64,000 nt of DNA from Bacteroidales bacterium (lineage in GTDB: Bacteria; Bacteroidota; Bacteroidia; Bacteroidales; UBA3663), in contig JAFYZW010000156.1 of assembly GCA_017548545.1 (NCBI GenBank), positions 1-64,000 of the forward strand, in the 5' to 3' direction. Both the position numbers and the translations under genes were made by a program. How positions within the stretch are numbered: position 1 is the first letter of the stretch; every line of letters begins with the position of its first letter. Below, in pieces: positions 52,324 to 62,245 of this stretch. The notes under the pieces were generated by a model. The model was not told the origin of the DNA. It did not search any database and was given only the letters and a program-made list of their open reading frames with translations.

Positions 52324-54222
52324 TTAATAGCCCAATCCGACATAGCTATGGGCAGGCAGCTGGATGCTGAATACCGAAGCGTCCTGAGCATAGCCGAAGA
52401 AACGGTTGTAGCCCCAACGGGGAACGGGTTGTTGCTCCTTGGGTTGATAGCTCTCGCCGGTGAGGAGGTTACGGAGGCTGCCAACCTTCTCGTTCACCAC
52501 GACATTGATGCTGACGGCCTCGTCGTTGAAATTCTCGACCACGAGCGTACGATTGTCATAGGGGAACAGGGCGACCTTGGCCGGACCTTCGATATAGGCT
52601 CCGACGTCCTTGCTCATGGCACGACGGATGACATTCAGTGCACCAGCCGGATAGTCGTAGAGATTGCCGAAGTCGTCGGGGATGGTGAGCACGAAGAGCA
52701 TACCCTTCGAATAGGTGTCGCGCAGAAGGATGGGATAACCCGAGACGCCACCCGTGAGAGGACGGCCGGCGCTGACCACTTCCCAGGCATCGTTGGTGAA
52801 ATACTTCACTTGCGGGATGATAAACTCGCGTTCGGACTTACCAGCCATACCGAAATCGTTGACGATAGCCTTCAAATCGCCGCAATACAGTTCGCAGATA
52901 TCGGCCACCTTGTCACGAATGGCCTTCAGGAGACCTGTGGTGATGATGACATCGCCGCCGTTGCGCAGGAGTTCCTTCATCTTCTCGACAATCTGAGGAT
53001 CGCAAGCGGCCTGTTCGGTGAGCAGGATCTGCTTACGGCCGTTGACCCACTGGGGATGCATGTCCATGGGCAGACCAATCATGCCGAGGTAGTTCTGCAG
53101 GAAGTCTTCGCCCGAGGAATGATAGGGCTTATAGGAAATGAGTCCGATAGGCTGGCCAAGCTTGCCCATGAGCTCGTCGGTCTGACGAAGGGTAACACTG
53201 GCGAAGCGTGCCATGGTTGTGGGGGTGATGGTCTTGCCGTCCTTCTGGAACGGAGCCACCATCTCGTCGTAGCGGAAGCTGTTGCCACCGAGGTCCTGCC
53301 ACGGCTTGCGCATCATCTGCGGCATGATCTTAACATCAGCCAGCTGCATGTAGTTCCAGAGAATGATCTCGGGTGTCTTGGCCAACATGGTGAGGTGAAG
53401 CTGTTCGGCATAGCGGTCCATACTCATGTTGATGCCGCCGGCATCAACCCAACCTCCACCATTGCGACTGGGGGCGATGTTGTCGAAGTAACGGATGATG
53501 TTATAGCTGAGATAGTTCTGCAGGTGCTGGGCAGAACCTGGGTCACGCGTCTCGGTGCCTGTCCAAAGGCCATCGAAGTAAAGCGGCTCCTCCTCAAGGT
53601 TAAAGCCGAGGCCATGGAAATGGTCGTACCAGTTGGGATATTTGATGATGACCTTTACCTTCGGATTGACGGCTTTGGCGGGATCGACCACGAGTTCGCG
53701 GCCGGCATCGGCCATCAGCCGCAAGCGGTATTCGGTCCAGCTCTTCGTGCCTTTGGCGGCAATCTCGTCGTCGTTCTTCAGGTCGATGAAGAAGAAGTCG
53801 TCGAGGATGAAGTCGTCGAAGAGCTTCGCCGTATATTCAGAGACTTCGCGTACCTGCTGGCGTTCGTTCTCGCGAGCATAACTGTAGGTTTCGAAGTCGG
53901 TGGGTTCCGAACGGGTATAAGTGATACCGCCTCCCACTTCAAGTCCTTTCGAAAGGAAAAACTGTTTCACTTTCTTCATCGTTTTCTCATCCACCGTGAA
54001 GGCATCGCGATGCGTCTCGAGGTAAATCTTGTCCAGATCGATTTGAGAACTTACCGTCTCCCACGTCTCGTTCAGAAACTTGTCATCCGCCATCCTTGCT
54101 ACGTCCTGAGCACGAATGTAAGTCGACACCTTAAAATTTTGATACTTTCCAGCAAATACAAAAGTGTTTGACGTAACTATCAAAGTTGCAAAACACAGTA
54201 ATTTAATAAAGTATTTTTTCAT
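52324..54222 (-). CDS. Secreted TIM-barrel-like protein, possible uncharacterised glycosidase
   Basis: The start is placed at MKKYFIKLLCFAT, which gives a signal peptide (ending FVFAG) and 632 residues. The N-terminal part looks like a glycosidase TIM barrel: DFFFIDLKNDDE, VKVIIKYPNWYDHFHG and WVDAGGINMSMDRY. A class I amidotransferase-like segment follows, as in beta-galactosidase trimerisation domains (NGRKQILLTEQAAC, NGGDVIITTG), then a C-terminal beta domain (LVVENFNDEAVSINVVV). I cannot assign it to a named CAZy family. As first gene of a GH13-GH5-GH9 operon it probably acts on the same glycan. An 11-bp hairpin lies 30 nt upstream. Confidence 0.65.
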   Translation of the reverse strand: MKKYFIKLLCFATLIVTSNTFVFAGKYQNFKVSTYIRAQDVARMADDKFLNETWETVSSQIDLDKIYLETHRDAFTVDEKTMKKVKQFFLSKGLEVGGGITYTRSEPTDFETYSYARENERQQVREVSEYTAKLFDDFILDDFFFIDLKNDDEIAAKGTKSWTEYRLRLMADAGRELVVDPAKAVNPKVKVIIKYPNWYDHFHGLGFNLEEEPLYFDGLWTGTETRDPGSAQHLQNYLSYNIIRYFDNIAPSRNGGGWVDAGGINMSMDRYAEQLHLTMLAKTPEIILWNYMQLADVKIMPQMMRKPWQDLGGNSFRYDEMVAPFQKDGKTITPTTMARFASVTLRQTDELMGKLGQPIGLISYKPYHSSGEDFLQNYLGMIGLPMDMHPQWVNGRKQILLTEQAACDPQIVEKMKELLRNGGDVIITTGLLKAIRDKVADICELYCGDLKAIVNDFGMAGKSEREFIIPQVKYFTNDAWEVVSAGRPLTGGVSGYPILLRDTYSKGMLFVLTIPDDFGNLYDYPAGALNVIRRAMSKDVGAYIEGPAKVALFPYDNRTLVVENFNDEAVSINVVVNEKVGSLRNLLTGESYQPKEQQPVPRWGYNRFFGYAQDASVFSIQLPAHSYVGLGY

Positions 54223-54251
54223 ATCATTATAAAAAGAAGAACTTTCGAATA

Positions 54252-54279
54252 AAGCACTCTTACATCGGTAAGAGTGCTT
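54252..54279 (-). terminator. Hairpin between the 95-residue protein gene and the glycanase operon
   Basis: AAGCACTCTTA and its complement form a perfect 11-bp stem with a 6-nt loop, followed by TTTATTC on the minus strand. It lies 48 nt after the small gene's stop and 30 nt before the next start, with no separate promoter visible in between. It may be a terminator or an attenuator. Confidence 0.7.
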
Positions 54280-54327
54280 CCACAATTTTTTAGTAATATA
54301 ATTAAAAAAGAATTGAGAAAGGAAATT

Positions 54328-54615
54328 CTATTTTTTACCGCCCAAGATACCCTTAAGAATGCTCCCGGCTGCTCCGCTCTTGAGAACTGTACTAGCAATG
54401 TCACCCGCAGCACCACTCTTTAAGACAGTACTTGCAACGTCTCCTATATTGACGTTCTTGGCTATATAGTCTTGTAGCTCGTTTTTGGCGATATCAACAC
54501 CTTTACTTTTTACTAGATTGAAGACTGTGTCGATGTCAACCGAAGATACCAACATTTTTGCGATCTCTGGATTGTTTTTTAAGAGCTGGATAAGCTGCTC
54601 AATGCCTGTTGCCAT
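54328..54615 (-). CDS. Small protein of 95 residues with a 13-residue tandem repeat
   Basis: The start at MATGIEQLIQLLKNN is set by a consensus promoter 35 nt upstream. A longer frame would begin upstream of the promoter. The first 55 residues look helical and amphipathic. Residues 59-71 (DVASTVLKSGAAG) and 72-84 (DIASTVLKSGAAG) are a tandem duplication, followed by SILKGILGGKK. Codons differ between the copies, so the protein repeat is maintained. There is no signal peptide. Function is unknown. It is divergent from parE. Confidence 0.65.
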   Translation of the reverse strand: MATGIEQLIQLLKNNPEIAKMLVSSVDIDTVFNLVKSKGVDIAKNELQDYIAKNVNIGDVASTVLKSGAAGDIASTVLKSGAAGSILKGILGGKK

Positions 54616-54649
54616 AGTAAATGAATTTATGAAGGTTAATAATACGCTG

Positions 54650-54681
54650 CAAAAATAAAGATAATCTTGATAATATCCAAA
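54650..54681 (-). promoter_or_regulatory. Promoter of the 95-residue protein gene
   Basis: On the minus strand TTTG (54678-54681), exactly 20 bp and TATTTTTG (54650-54657) match the Bacteroidetes consensus. Confidence 0.7.
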
Positions 54682-54747
54682 AAAATGAGGAGAAAAAATA
54701 CGATATAGCGTAATTTTATTCAAATATAACTGATTTTTGGCGTTAAA

Positions 54748-54779
54748 TTTGGTAATTTGGGAAAAAAACTCTATCTTTG
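54748..54779 (+). promoter_or_regulatory. Promoter of parE
   Basis: TTTG (54748-54751), exactly 20 bp and TATCTTTG (54772-54779) lie 40 nt before the parE start. The promoter excludes the in-frame ATG found inside it at 54757. Confidence 0.75.
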
Positions 54780-54819
54780 TGCCCAAATAAATAGACATCT
54801 ACGACACTACGATAGATAT

Positions 54820-56715
54820 ATGGCAGAAACACAAACTAATCTTGACGACCAATTAGCCCAAGCCAAAGCTATTGCCGACTACGGCGATGACAAGATTCAG
54901 CACCTCGAATGGACGGAACACATCCGTCGTCGTCCTGGTATGTACATCGGCAAACAAGGCGATGGTTCTCATGCCGATGACGGCATCTATATTCTCTTGA
55001 AAGAGGTAATCGACAATTCCATTGATGAGTATGCGATGGGCTTCGGTAAGATGATCGATGTCAAGGTGAGCGAAGAGGGACATGTCTCTGTGCGTGACTA
55101 CGGACGCGGCATCCCCCTCGGCAAAGTGGATGCTTGCGTGAGTGAAATCAATACAGGTGGAAAATACGATACCTCTGTTTTTAAAAAATCTGTAGGCTTG
55201 AATGGTGTGGGCCTAAAGGCCGTTAATGCCCTCTCCAGTTTCTTCTTTGTCCGCTCCTGCCGGAATGGAGAAAAAAAGGAGATTACCTACGCTGCTGCAA
55301 ACAAAATACAAGAGAGCGAGATCCTGCCTACCAACGAACCCAATGGCACATACATCGAGTTTGTTCCAGACAACACAATCTTCACCAACTACAAGTTTCG
55401 CATGGAGTTTGTGGAGACGTTACTTCATAACTATTGCTACTTAAACATCGGCCTTGCTCTTATCCTAAATGGCAAGCGGTATATCTCGAAAAACGGGTTG
55501 GCCGACCTGTTGAATGCACGTATGGAGATGCAGCCCCTTTATGAACCAATTCATCTATTAGGCGACGACATCGAGGTGGTAATAACGCATTGCAACAGCT
55601 ACGGTGAACAATACTATTCGTTTGTCAACGGACAATACACCAGTCTTGGTGGAACCCATCTTGCAGCATTCAAAGAAGCAACAGCACGCGTCATTAAGGA
55701 GTTCTTCAGCCAGAAGAATTTCGAATTCAGCGACATTCGTAACGGCATGGTGGCTGCTATCGCCATCAAGGTGCAGGAACCCGTGTTCGAAGCTCAAACG
55801 AAGACCAAATTGGGTTCTACTCGTATGTCCCCCAACCCTGAAGATATCACCATCCAGAAGTTCGTAGGCGATTTCTTGAAACGCGAGCTAGACAATTTCT
55901 TGCATCGCGAACCTGAGATAGCCGAAGTAATGCTCACGAAGATACAATCAAATGAACACGAGCGTAAAGAGCTTGCAGGCTTATCGAAACAAGCCAAGGA
56001 ACGAGCCAAGAAAATTAGTCTTCATAATCGCAAGCTACGCGACTGCCACATCCACTACAATGATGTCAAAGGTGATCGGCAGGACGAGTCGTGCATTTTT
56101 ATCACCGAAGGCGACTCTGCTTCAGGGTCAATCACAAAAAGTCGAAATGTAGAGACCCAGGCCGTTTTTTCACTTCGCGGGAAACCACTCAATTGCTTCG
56201 GGATGACGAAGAAGGTATGTTACGAGAACGAAGAGTTCAATCTCCTCCAAGCAGCTCTTAACATCGAAGATGGCCTCGACGGCCTGCGTTACAACAAAGT
56301 GATTATTGCCACTGATGCCGACGTAGATGGCATGCACATCCGTTTGCTCATGATGACCTTCTTCCTTCAATTCTTCCCCGAACTAGTACGTAAGGGTCAT
56401 GTGTTCATACTCCAGACTCCGCTCTTCAGGGTGCGAAATAAAAAAATCTGCCGCTATTGTTATACCGAAGAGGAACGTGAAGCAGCGATCAAGGAATGTG
56501 GAACTACTGCCGAAATTACACGTTTCAAAGGTTTGGGTGAAATCAGTCCCGACGAGTTCAAGAACTTCATCGGCGATGACATGAGACTCGATACTGTTAT
56601 GCTTCGCAAGGAAGATGCCGTCCACGAAATGCTCGAGTACTACATGGGGAAGAATACGATGGAGCGTCAAGAGTTTATCATCAACAATCTGGTTATTGAG
56701 CTCGATGAAGCTTGA
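54820..56715 (+). CDS. parE: DNA topoisomerase IV subunit B
   Basis: The start is at [14 protein letters not shown], downstream of the promoter, giving 631 residues. GHKL ATPase motifs are present ([34 protein letters not shown]). The TOPRIM domain has EGDSASGS and the metal-binding DADVDGMH. It is shorter than GyrB and carries the ParE-type C-terminal end ([13 protein letters not shown]). With ParC it unlinks daughter chromosomes. parC is not in the window. coaD follows after 46 nt. Confidence 0.92.
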   Translation: MAETQTNLDDQLAQAKAIADYGDDKIQHLEWTEHIRRRPGMYIGKQGDGSHADDGIYILLKEVIDNSIDEYAMGFGKMIDVKVSEEGHVSVRDYGRGIPLGKVDACVSEINTGGKYDTSVFKKSVGLNGVGLKAVNALSSFFFVRSCRNGEKKEITYAAANKIQESEILPTNEPNGTYIEFVPDNTIFTNYKFRMEFVETLLHNYCYLNIGLALILNGKRYISKNGLADLLNARMEMQPLYEPIHLLGDDIEVVITHCNSYGEQYYSFVNGQYTSLGGTHLAAFKEATARVIKEFFSQKNFEFSDIRNGMVAAIAIKVQEPVFEAQTKTKLGSTRMSPNPEDITIQKFVGDFLKRELDNFLHREPEIAEVMLTKIQSNEHERKELAGLSKQAKERAKKISLHNRKLRDCHIHYNDVKGDRQDESCIFITEGDSASGSITKSRNVETQAVFSLRGKPLNCFGMTKKVCYENEEFNLLQAALNIEDGLDGLRYNKVIIATDADVDGMHIRLLMMTFFLQFFPELVRKGHVFILQTPLFRVRNKKICRYCYTEEEREAAIKECGTTAEITRFKGLGEISPDEFKNFIGDDMRLDTVMLRKEDAVHEMLEYYMGKNTMERQEFIINNLVIELDEA

Positions 56716-56761
56716 AAAATAACAATTAACAGTTAACAATTATCAATTTTGGCGGGAAGTC

Positions 56762-57256
56762 ATGAAGCTAATATTCCCAGGGTCATTTGACCCATTTACC
56801 AAAGGACATGAGAGTATTGTGAGAAGAGCGCTCGACTTCAGCGAGGAGATTGTCATCGCTGTGGGTTATAACGGATTGAAAGGCAACACTGGCATGTTCA
56901 CTGTAGAAGAACGCGTGAAAATGATCAGCGACTTCTATGAGGAGGAACCACGCGTTTCGGTTATTTCCTATTCAACGCTGACGACTGACATCGCCAACGA
57001 ATTGGGATGCTCCCATATCCTACGTGGCGTTCGAACTGTAATCGACTTCGAGTATGAACGTTCGCTGGCCGACGTAAACCGCCACTTAACAGGCATCGAA
57101 ACAATCCTGCTCTTTAATGAACCAGCTATGGCGCATATCACATCGACAACTGTGCGCGAACTTCTTTCGTTCGGCAAGGATGTCTCCGACTTCATGCCCG
57201 AGGGTTTCCCCCCGCTCCCAAATATCAAATCACAAAACGAACCATTCTTCGGATAG
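56762..57256 (+). CDS. coaD: Phosphopantetheine adenylyltransferase
   Basis: The protein has 164 residues. It has the nucleotidyltransferase motif PGSFDPFTKGH (TxGH) at residues 6-16 and the conserved LRGVRTVIDFEYE and ISSTxVRE-type ending (ITSTTVREL). It performs the fourth step of coenzyme A synthesis. The leader contains AACAATTAAC-type A/T repeats. It follows parE directly. Confidence 0.96.
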   Translation: MKLIFPGSFDPFTKGHESIVRRALDFSEEIVIAVGYNGLKGNTGMFTVEERVKMISDFYEEEPRVSVISYSTLTTDIANELGCSHILRGVRTVIDFEYERSLADVNRHLTGIETILLFNEPAMAHITSTTVRELLSFGKDVSDFMPEGFPPLPNIKSQNEPFFG

Positions 57257-57363
57257 TATCCTTATCTTTTTTCACGTATTATTGAATAAGTATTTGACAT
57301 TTTCAGTCAACCTAAAGTTATTAATTCCATAAATGCATGAAAAAAGAAATAAAATAGAATTAA

Positions 57364-58968
57364 ATGAAGCGACATCAACAGCTGATATTACTATTATGTT
57401 TCATGCTGTCGGCTTTTAGCTCTTTAAAGGCCGATATTTATAGCAGCATGAAAACTTTTAATAGCGCATTACTCTGCCTTGACAACCGTTATGTCGATAC
57501 GGTGAACGTAGATGCACTGACTGAATCTGCCATTAAGGCTATGCTTAAGGAGCTTGATCCCCATTCGACCTACCTCTCTGCCAAGGAGGTTGAGCAAATG
57601 AATGAGGGTCTGGGCGGATCGTTCGAAGGTATCGGAGTGAGATATCAGATGGAGAATGACACCTTGCTAGTTATAAACACAGTGAGTGGAGGGCCATCGG
57701 AAAAGGTCGGTATCTTGGCTGGCGACCGCATCATAATGGTGGGTGATTCAACAATTGCCGGACAGAAATACAACACCAATGAGATACAGCGCAGACTACG
57801 AGGCCCAAAAGGATCAGTCGTTGATTTAGGCGTGATGCGACAGGGCGAACAGCAACTATTATGGTTCAAAGTTGAACGAGACAAGATTCCCGTTTATAGC
57901 GTCGATGCTTCATATATGGTTTCACCAAATATCGGCTATATTCGTTTAGCTCGCTTCGCGCAAACTACTCCCGAAGAAGTTGATAAAGCAATGGGTAAGC
58001 TAGACCAGTTGGGAATGAAGCACCTGATTATCGACCTGCAGGACAATGGCGGAGGATATCTGAACTCAGCTGTCGATTTAGCCAACCTTTTCCTTCCTTC
58101 GTCAGAACTCGTCGTCTATACCCAAGGGCGCAGCGATGGACACCGCAAATACCTCACCCGTCACCTCTTCGACCACTTCAAGGGACGCATCGTAGTTCTC
58201 ATCAACGAACAGAGCGCTTCGGCATCGGAGATCCTGGCAGGATGCCTGCAAGACTTGGACCGTGGTGTGATTGTGGGACGACGTTCCTTTGGTAAGGGTC
58301 TCGTACAAAGTCCTATCCGTCTGCCCAACGGCGGAATGATACGACTTACAATATCACACTACTATACTCCCTCAGGACGTTGTATCCAAAAACCTTACAC
58401 CAAGGGTGATCAAAAGAGCTATAACGAAGACATCCTTAATCGCTTCAAACAAGGAGAACTGCAATATGCCGATAGCATAGACTTCGCCGACTCACTCAAG
58501 TTCTATACTCGAAACGGACGCACCGTCTATGGTGGTGGTGGCATCATGCCAGACTTCTTTGTCCCCCTCGATACGACGAGCTATACAAAACCTCATCGTG
58601 CCGTCAATGCAAAAGGATCGCTTAATAAATTCGTGGTTCATTATTTCAAGAACCACCAACGGGACTTACATCTGCAGTATCCCACCATCGAAGACTTTGC
58701 GAACAGCGAGACAGGATTCAAAGTAACCGACGAAATGATTAGCGGCATCATCGAACAGGCCAAGAGCGATAGTGTTCAGAGTGACGAACTCGACTCGCTC
58801 TACACCAACAAATTGTTCCGAAGTCAAGTGGCCGCATATCTAGCTAATGACCTTTATGAGAACGGCGCTTACAATCGCATCATGAACCCAACCTCTGATA
58901 TGTTCAACGAAGCGTTGGCTATCATCAATGACGAACGCAGATACAACGAACTTCTTAAATTGAAATAA
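57364..58968 (+). CDS. S41 family C-terminal processing peptidase
   Basis: The protein has 534 residues with a signal peptide (ending SSLKA). A PDZ domain is at about 95-175 (VSGGPSEKVGILAGDRII). The S41 catalytic domain has the Ser in EQSASASEILAG and the Lys in GRRSFGKGLVQ, a Ser-Lys dyad. It acts in the periplasm as a tail-specific protease. Its stop lies 1 nt before the CE12-CE8 start. The 107-bp gap before it shows no clear promoter or terminator. Confidence 0.93.
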   Translation: MKRHQQLILLLCFMLSAFSSLKADIYSSMKTFNSALLCLDNRYVDTVNVDALTESAIKAMLKELDPHSTYLSAKEVEQMNEGLGGSFEGIGVRYQMENDTLLVINTVSGGPSEKVGILAGDRIIMVGDSTIAGQKYNTNEIQRRLRGPKGSVVDLGVMRQGEQQLLWFKVERDKIPVYSVDASYMVSPNIGYIRLARFAQTTPEEVDKAMGKLDQLGMKHLIIDLQDNGGGYLNSAVDLANLFLPSSELVVYTQGRSDGHRKYLTRHLFDHFKGRIVVLINEQSASASEILAGCLQDLDRGVIVGRRSFGKGLVQSPIRLPNGGMIRLTISHYYTPSGRCIQKPYTKGDQKSYNEDILNRFKQGELQYADSIDFADSLKFYTRNGRTVYGGGGIMPDFFVPLDTTSYTKPHRAVNAKGSLNKFVVHYFKNHQRDLHLQYPTIEDFANSETGFKVTDEMISGIIEQAKSDSVQSDELDSLYTNKLFRSQVAAYLANDLYENGAYNRIMNPTSDMFNEALAIINDERRYNELLKLK

Positions 58969-58969
58969 T

Positions 58970-60904
58970 ATGAAATCCATACCACATATCTTTCTCCGAC
59001 TTGCAAGTTCGACCAAGACGCTGCTGATATGGATAGCAGCGGGTTTGATTTTGCTGTCGCTCACTAGCGCTAACACCAAGCGTCCTGTCACAATATTCAT
59101 GATTGGTGATTCCACCATGGCCAATAAACCATTGGAGGGAAATAACCAGGAACGCGGTTGGGGGCAGATGTTGTCGGGCTTTTTCACCGATGATATACGT
59201 GTGGATAATCACGCGCTGAACGGCCGCAGCTCCCTGTCATTCATCTTAGAAGGAGAATGGCAAAAAGTCTATGATTCCATCCAACCTGGAGACTACGTCT
59301 TTATCCAGTTTGGACACAATGACGAAAAGATAAAATCGGAACATCGCGGCACACGACCTGGTACACCTGAACCCACACCCTGTCCTGACCAATGGGGAAG
59401 ACCCGCCTCTTTTGATGACAATCTGCGCAAGTTCGTTAACGAAACCCGAGAAAAAGGCGGCATACCTGTACTTTTCAATTCAATCGCTCGTCGCAGCTTC
59501 TTTGAGAACAAGAATGCAGCAGAGGAGGATGACCTTTTCGGAAAGGGAATCACTCTGAAGACAGAAGGCGACACGCTAATCGAAACCCATGTCATCGTGC
59601 GCGGCGATGGCATAGTTGATGATTATTTGGAGGCACCTCGTCGCATTGCCAAAGAGATGAACGTACCGTTCGTGGAAATGAATGCCATTTCAAAAAAAGT
59701 CATAGAGGAACAAGGTGTGGATGGCTCAAAAAGCCTCTTTTGCTGGCTTCCTGCCAATGCATACGCCGCTGCTCCAAAGGGACGTGAAGACAATACACAC
59801 TTGCGCATCAACGGTGCACGTAAACTGTGTGCTGCCACAATCGATGCAATCGGCGAAGCCGTTCCAGCACTTAAACCCTTCATCCGCAAATATGATTTAG
59901 TAGTAGCTAAGGATGGTTCTGGCGACTTCATGACCGTACAAGAAGCCATAAATGCAGTACCCGACTACAATAGCGAAGAACTCTCAATTTTGATTGCTCC
60001 AGGCACCTACAAAGAGAAACTGGTTGTCCCTGAGTCGAAAAGCCACGTAACGTTGATAGCTCGTACCGAAGGTAAAGTGATCATCACCTACGACGATTTC
60101 GCCAATAAGGTTTCACCAATCACAGGACGCAGATTGGGCACATCAGGTTCCTCGACCGCATATATCTATGCTCCCTATTTTGAAGCTGATGGCATTGTTT
60201 TCGAGAATACAGCTTCCAACGATTCATTCGTCCATGGCGGACGAGGCGTGGGTCAAGCGGTGGCAGTGCTTGTAGCCGGTGATTGTGTTGTGTTTCGTCG
60301 CTGCAAATTCCTTGGGCATCAAGACACGCTATATGCCTATGGTCGCAAATCCGACCCCAAAACCGATGATGCAAAAGAAGCAGCCAAGACACAACACATC
60401 CCCGAAAACTTGCAGTCGCGCCAATATTATGAGGACTGTTATATCACGGGCACCGTGGACTTTATCTTCGGATGGGCCACTGCCTACTTCAATCGTTGCG
60501 AGCTGCATTGCTTGGGCAATGGTTACGTGACGGCAGCCGCAACCCCACAGGGACAGACTTATGGTTACGTCTTCAACGACTGCCACATAACTGCTACTCC
60601 CGGCACAGATGTTTACTTGGGTCGCCCTTGGAGACACTACGCACAAACCGTTTTCATCAATTGCACTTTGGACGAATGCATCAGGCCGCAGGGCTGGCAG
60701 ACATGGGGAGACAAGGAAACCGGCCTTGATGGATCTACCACCGCCTTTTATGCCGAATATGGTTCAAAAGGCCCAGGAGCTAATCCCAAGGGACGTGTCG
60801 CCTGGTCAAAACAACTAACCGACAAAGAGGCCCTGCGCTATACAGCTGCAGAAGTGTTGAAAGGATACGACCATTGGAATCCTGTCAATGAGCAAGGAAA
60901 GTGA
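58970..60904 (+). CDS. Double pectin esterase: CE12 acetylesterase fused to CE8 pectin methylesterase
   Basis: The protein has 644 residues with a signal-like hydrophobic segment at about 17-35. The first half is an SGNH esterase of CE12 type: Ser in FMIGDSTMA, Asn in FGHND, and Asp/His in REDNTHLRINGA. The second half, from about residue 310, is a CE8 pectinesterase beta-helix: GQAVAVLV, the catalytic Asp in GTVDFIFGWA and Arg in LGRPW. Together they remove acetyl and methyl groups from pectin. The start is 1 nt after the S41 protease stop and the end overlaps a GTG of the GH105 frame, so all three may be one transcript. Confidence 0.93.
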   Translation: MKSIPHIFLRLASSTKTLLIWIAAGLILLSLTSANTKRPVTIFMIGDSTMANKPLEGNNQERGWGQMLSGFFTDDIRVDNHALNGRSSLSFILEGEWQKVYDSIQPGDYVFIQFGHNDEKIKSEHRGTRPGTPEPTPCPDQWGRPASFDDNLRKFVNETREKGGIPVLFNSIARRSFFENKNAAEEDDLFGKGITLKTEGDTLIETHVIVRGDGIVDDYLEAPRRIAKEMNVPFVEMNAISKKVIEEQGVDGSKSLFCWLPANAYAAAPKGREDNTHLRINGARKLCAATIDAIGEAVPALKPFIRKYDLVVAKDGSGDFMTVQEAINAVPDYNSEELSILIAPGTYKEKLVVPESKSHVTLIARTEGKVIITYDDFANKVSPITGRRLGTSGSSTAYIYAPYFEADGIVFENTASNDSFVHGGRGVGQAVAVLVAGDCVVFRRCKFLGHQDTLYAYGRKSDPKTDDAKEAAKTQHIPENLQSRQYYEDCYITGTVDFIFGWATAYFNRCELHCLGNGYVTAAATPQGQTYGYVFNDCHITATPGTDVYLGRPWRHYAQTVFINCTLDECIRPQGWQTWGDKETGLDGSTTAFYAEYGSKGPGANPKGRVAWSKQLTDKEALRYTAAEVLKGYDHWNPVNEQGK

Positions 60905-60921
60905 ATACCTATAATATAGTT

Positions 60922-62211
60922 ATGAACATGAAGAAAAAACTTATTTCCTCTATGGGGCTAAGGAGAACACTAGGACAACTTGGGCTACTGGGAATAGTAG
61001 CAGTTCTGGGATTTACCCTGAACAGCTGTACGGGTAAACCAGCTGAACCTGAACCCTACTCCGTACGCATGGTGCGTTCGGAATTGGCTCGCAATCCCGA
61101 TTGCGTAACAATCGACTACAACACACAGCTAAAATGGAACTATACCCATGGACTGCTGATGCAATCTATGCTGATGGCAGAACAACAATATCCCGAACTC
61201 ACCAAGGAGGTGGATTCATACGTGAAGCACTATATTGATACAATCATCCATGAAGATGGCAGCATAGAGCGATATAAGATGACCAACTACACGCTTGATC
61301 ATATCAATGCAGGCAAAATGCTCATGATAGCATATGACAAGTGGCAAGAGCCTCGAATGCGTCAAGCATTAGACACTCTATTTACACAGCTTCAAAGTCA
61401 TCCTCGTGTCAGCGAAGGTGGATTCTGGCATAAGAAAGCCTATCCTTGGCAGATGTGGCTCGACGGCATCTACATGGAAGCTCCCTTCTACGCAGAATAT
61501 GCCAAGCGATTTCTCAAGGGCGAAGCACAAATAAAGGCATACGACGATGTGGTCAACCAGTTCATGGTCGTAGCACGCCACACATACGATCCTGCTAATG
61601 GACTCTATCGTCACGCATGGGATGAGAAACACGAGCAGAAATGGGCAGATCCGGTCACAGGACAAGCACCCCACGTATGGGGCCGAGCTCTCGGTTGGTA
61701 CATGATGGCCATGGTTGATGTGCTTGGGTTCCTTCCAATGGACTATAGCGGTCGTGACAGCATCATCCAACTGCTTCAACCTTTGTGCGAGACGATCCTC
61801 CCCTTGCAGCAACCATCAATGGCATGGCAACAGGTAATTGATCAAACTGGTCGTGAGGGTAATTACGATGAAGCATCATGTACGGCCATGTTCGCCTATA
61901 CCTTCATGAAAGGGGCTCTCCTCGGAGTTTTACCCAATGAGTATTGGGAACGTGGCTACAAGACCTGGGAGGGCTTAAACCGCAACTATATTTGTGAAGA
62001 CGTTGATGGGAATGGGCAAGCCACGGGCACCATCAGTCTCACACGTATTTGTGGAGTTGCTGGACTCGGAGGCACACCCTACCGCAGTGGCGACTATGAC
62101 TACTATATCAACGAAATCATCCGCGACAACGATCCAAAGGGTGTCGGACCCTATATTATGGCATCTCTGATGGCTGAAAAATATGGGGAGACAATTAACT
62201 CACAAGAATGA
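60922..62211 (+). CDS. GH105 unsaturated rhamnogalacturonyl hydrolase, lipoprotein
   Basis: The start is taken at ATG 17 nt after the esterase stop (MNMKKKL). A GTG at 60901 and an ATG at 60928 are alternatives. A lipobox (TLNSC) follows a hydrophobic stretch. The (alpha/alpha)6 domain has the catalytic-region motif WQMWLDGIYMEAPFYAEYA and WGRALGWYMMAMVD. It hydrolyses the delta-4,5-unsaturated galacturonyl residues left by pectate or rhamnogalacturonan lyases. This places it downstream of the esterases and upstream of KduD in pectin use. Confidence 0.92.
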   Translation: MNMKKKLISSMGLRRTLGQLGLLGIVAVLGFTLNSCTGKPAEPEPYSVRMVRSELARNPDCVTIDYNTQLKWNYTHGLLMQSMLMAEQQYPELTKEVDSYVKHYIDTIIHEDGSIERYKMTNYTLDHINAGKMLMIAYDKWQEPRMRQALDTLFTQLQSHPRVSEGGFWHKKAYPWQMWLDGIYMEAPFYAEYAKRFLKGEAQIKAYDDVVNQFMVVARHTYDPANGLYRHAWDEKHEQKWADPVTGQAPHVWGRALGWYMMAMVDVLGFLPMDYSGRDSIIQLLQPLCETILPLQQPSMAWQQVIDQTGREGNYDEASCTAMFAYTFMKGALLGVLPNEYWERGYKTWEGLNRNYICEDVDGNGQATGTISLTRICGVAGLGGTPYRSGDYDYYINEIIRDNDPKGVGPYIMASLMAEKYGETINSQE

Positions 62212-62245
62212 TAATATCTTCATTTATATAAAAAACTGTTTTATT

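Noticed and set aside
51008-52327. Plus-strand frame of 439 codons opposite the GH13 gene
   Set aside because: The GH13 catalytic motifs are on the minus strand. The plus frame shows no family features.
52348-54171. Plus-strand frame of 607 codons opposite the TIM-barrel-like gene
   Set aside because: It is an antisense shadow caused by strong codon bias. The minus-strand frame has a signal peptide, operon spacing and domain motifs.
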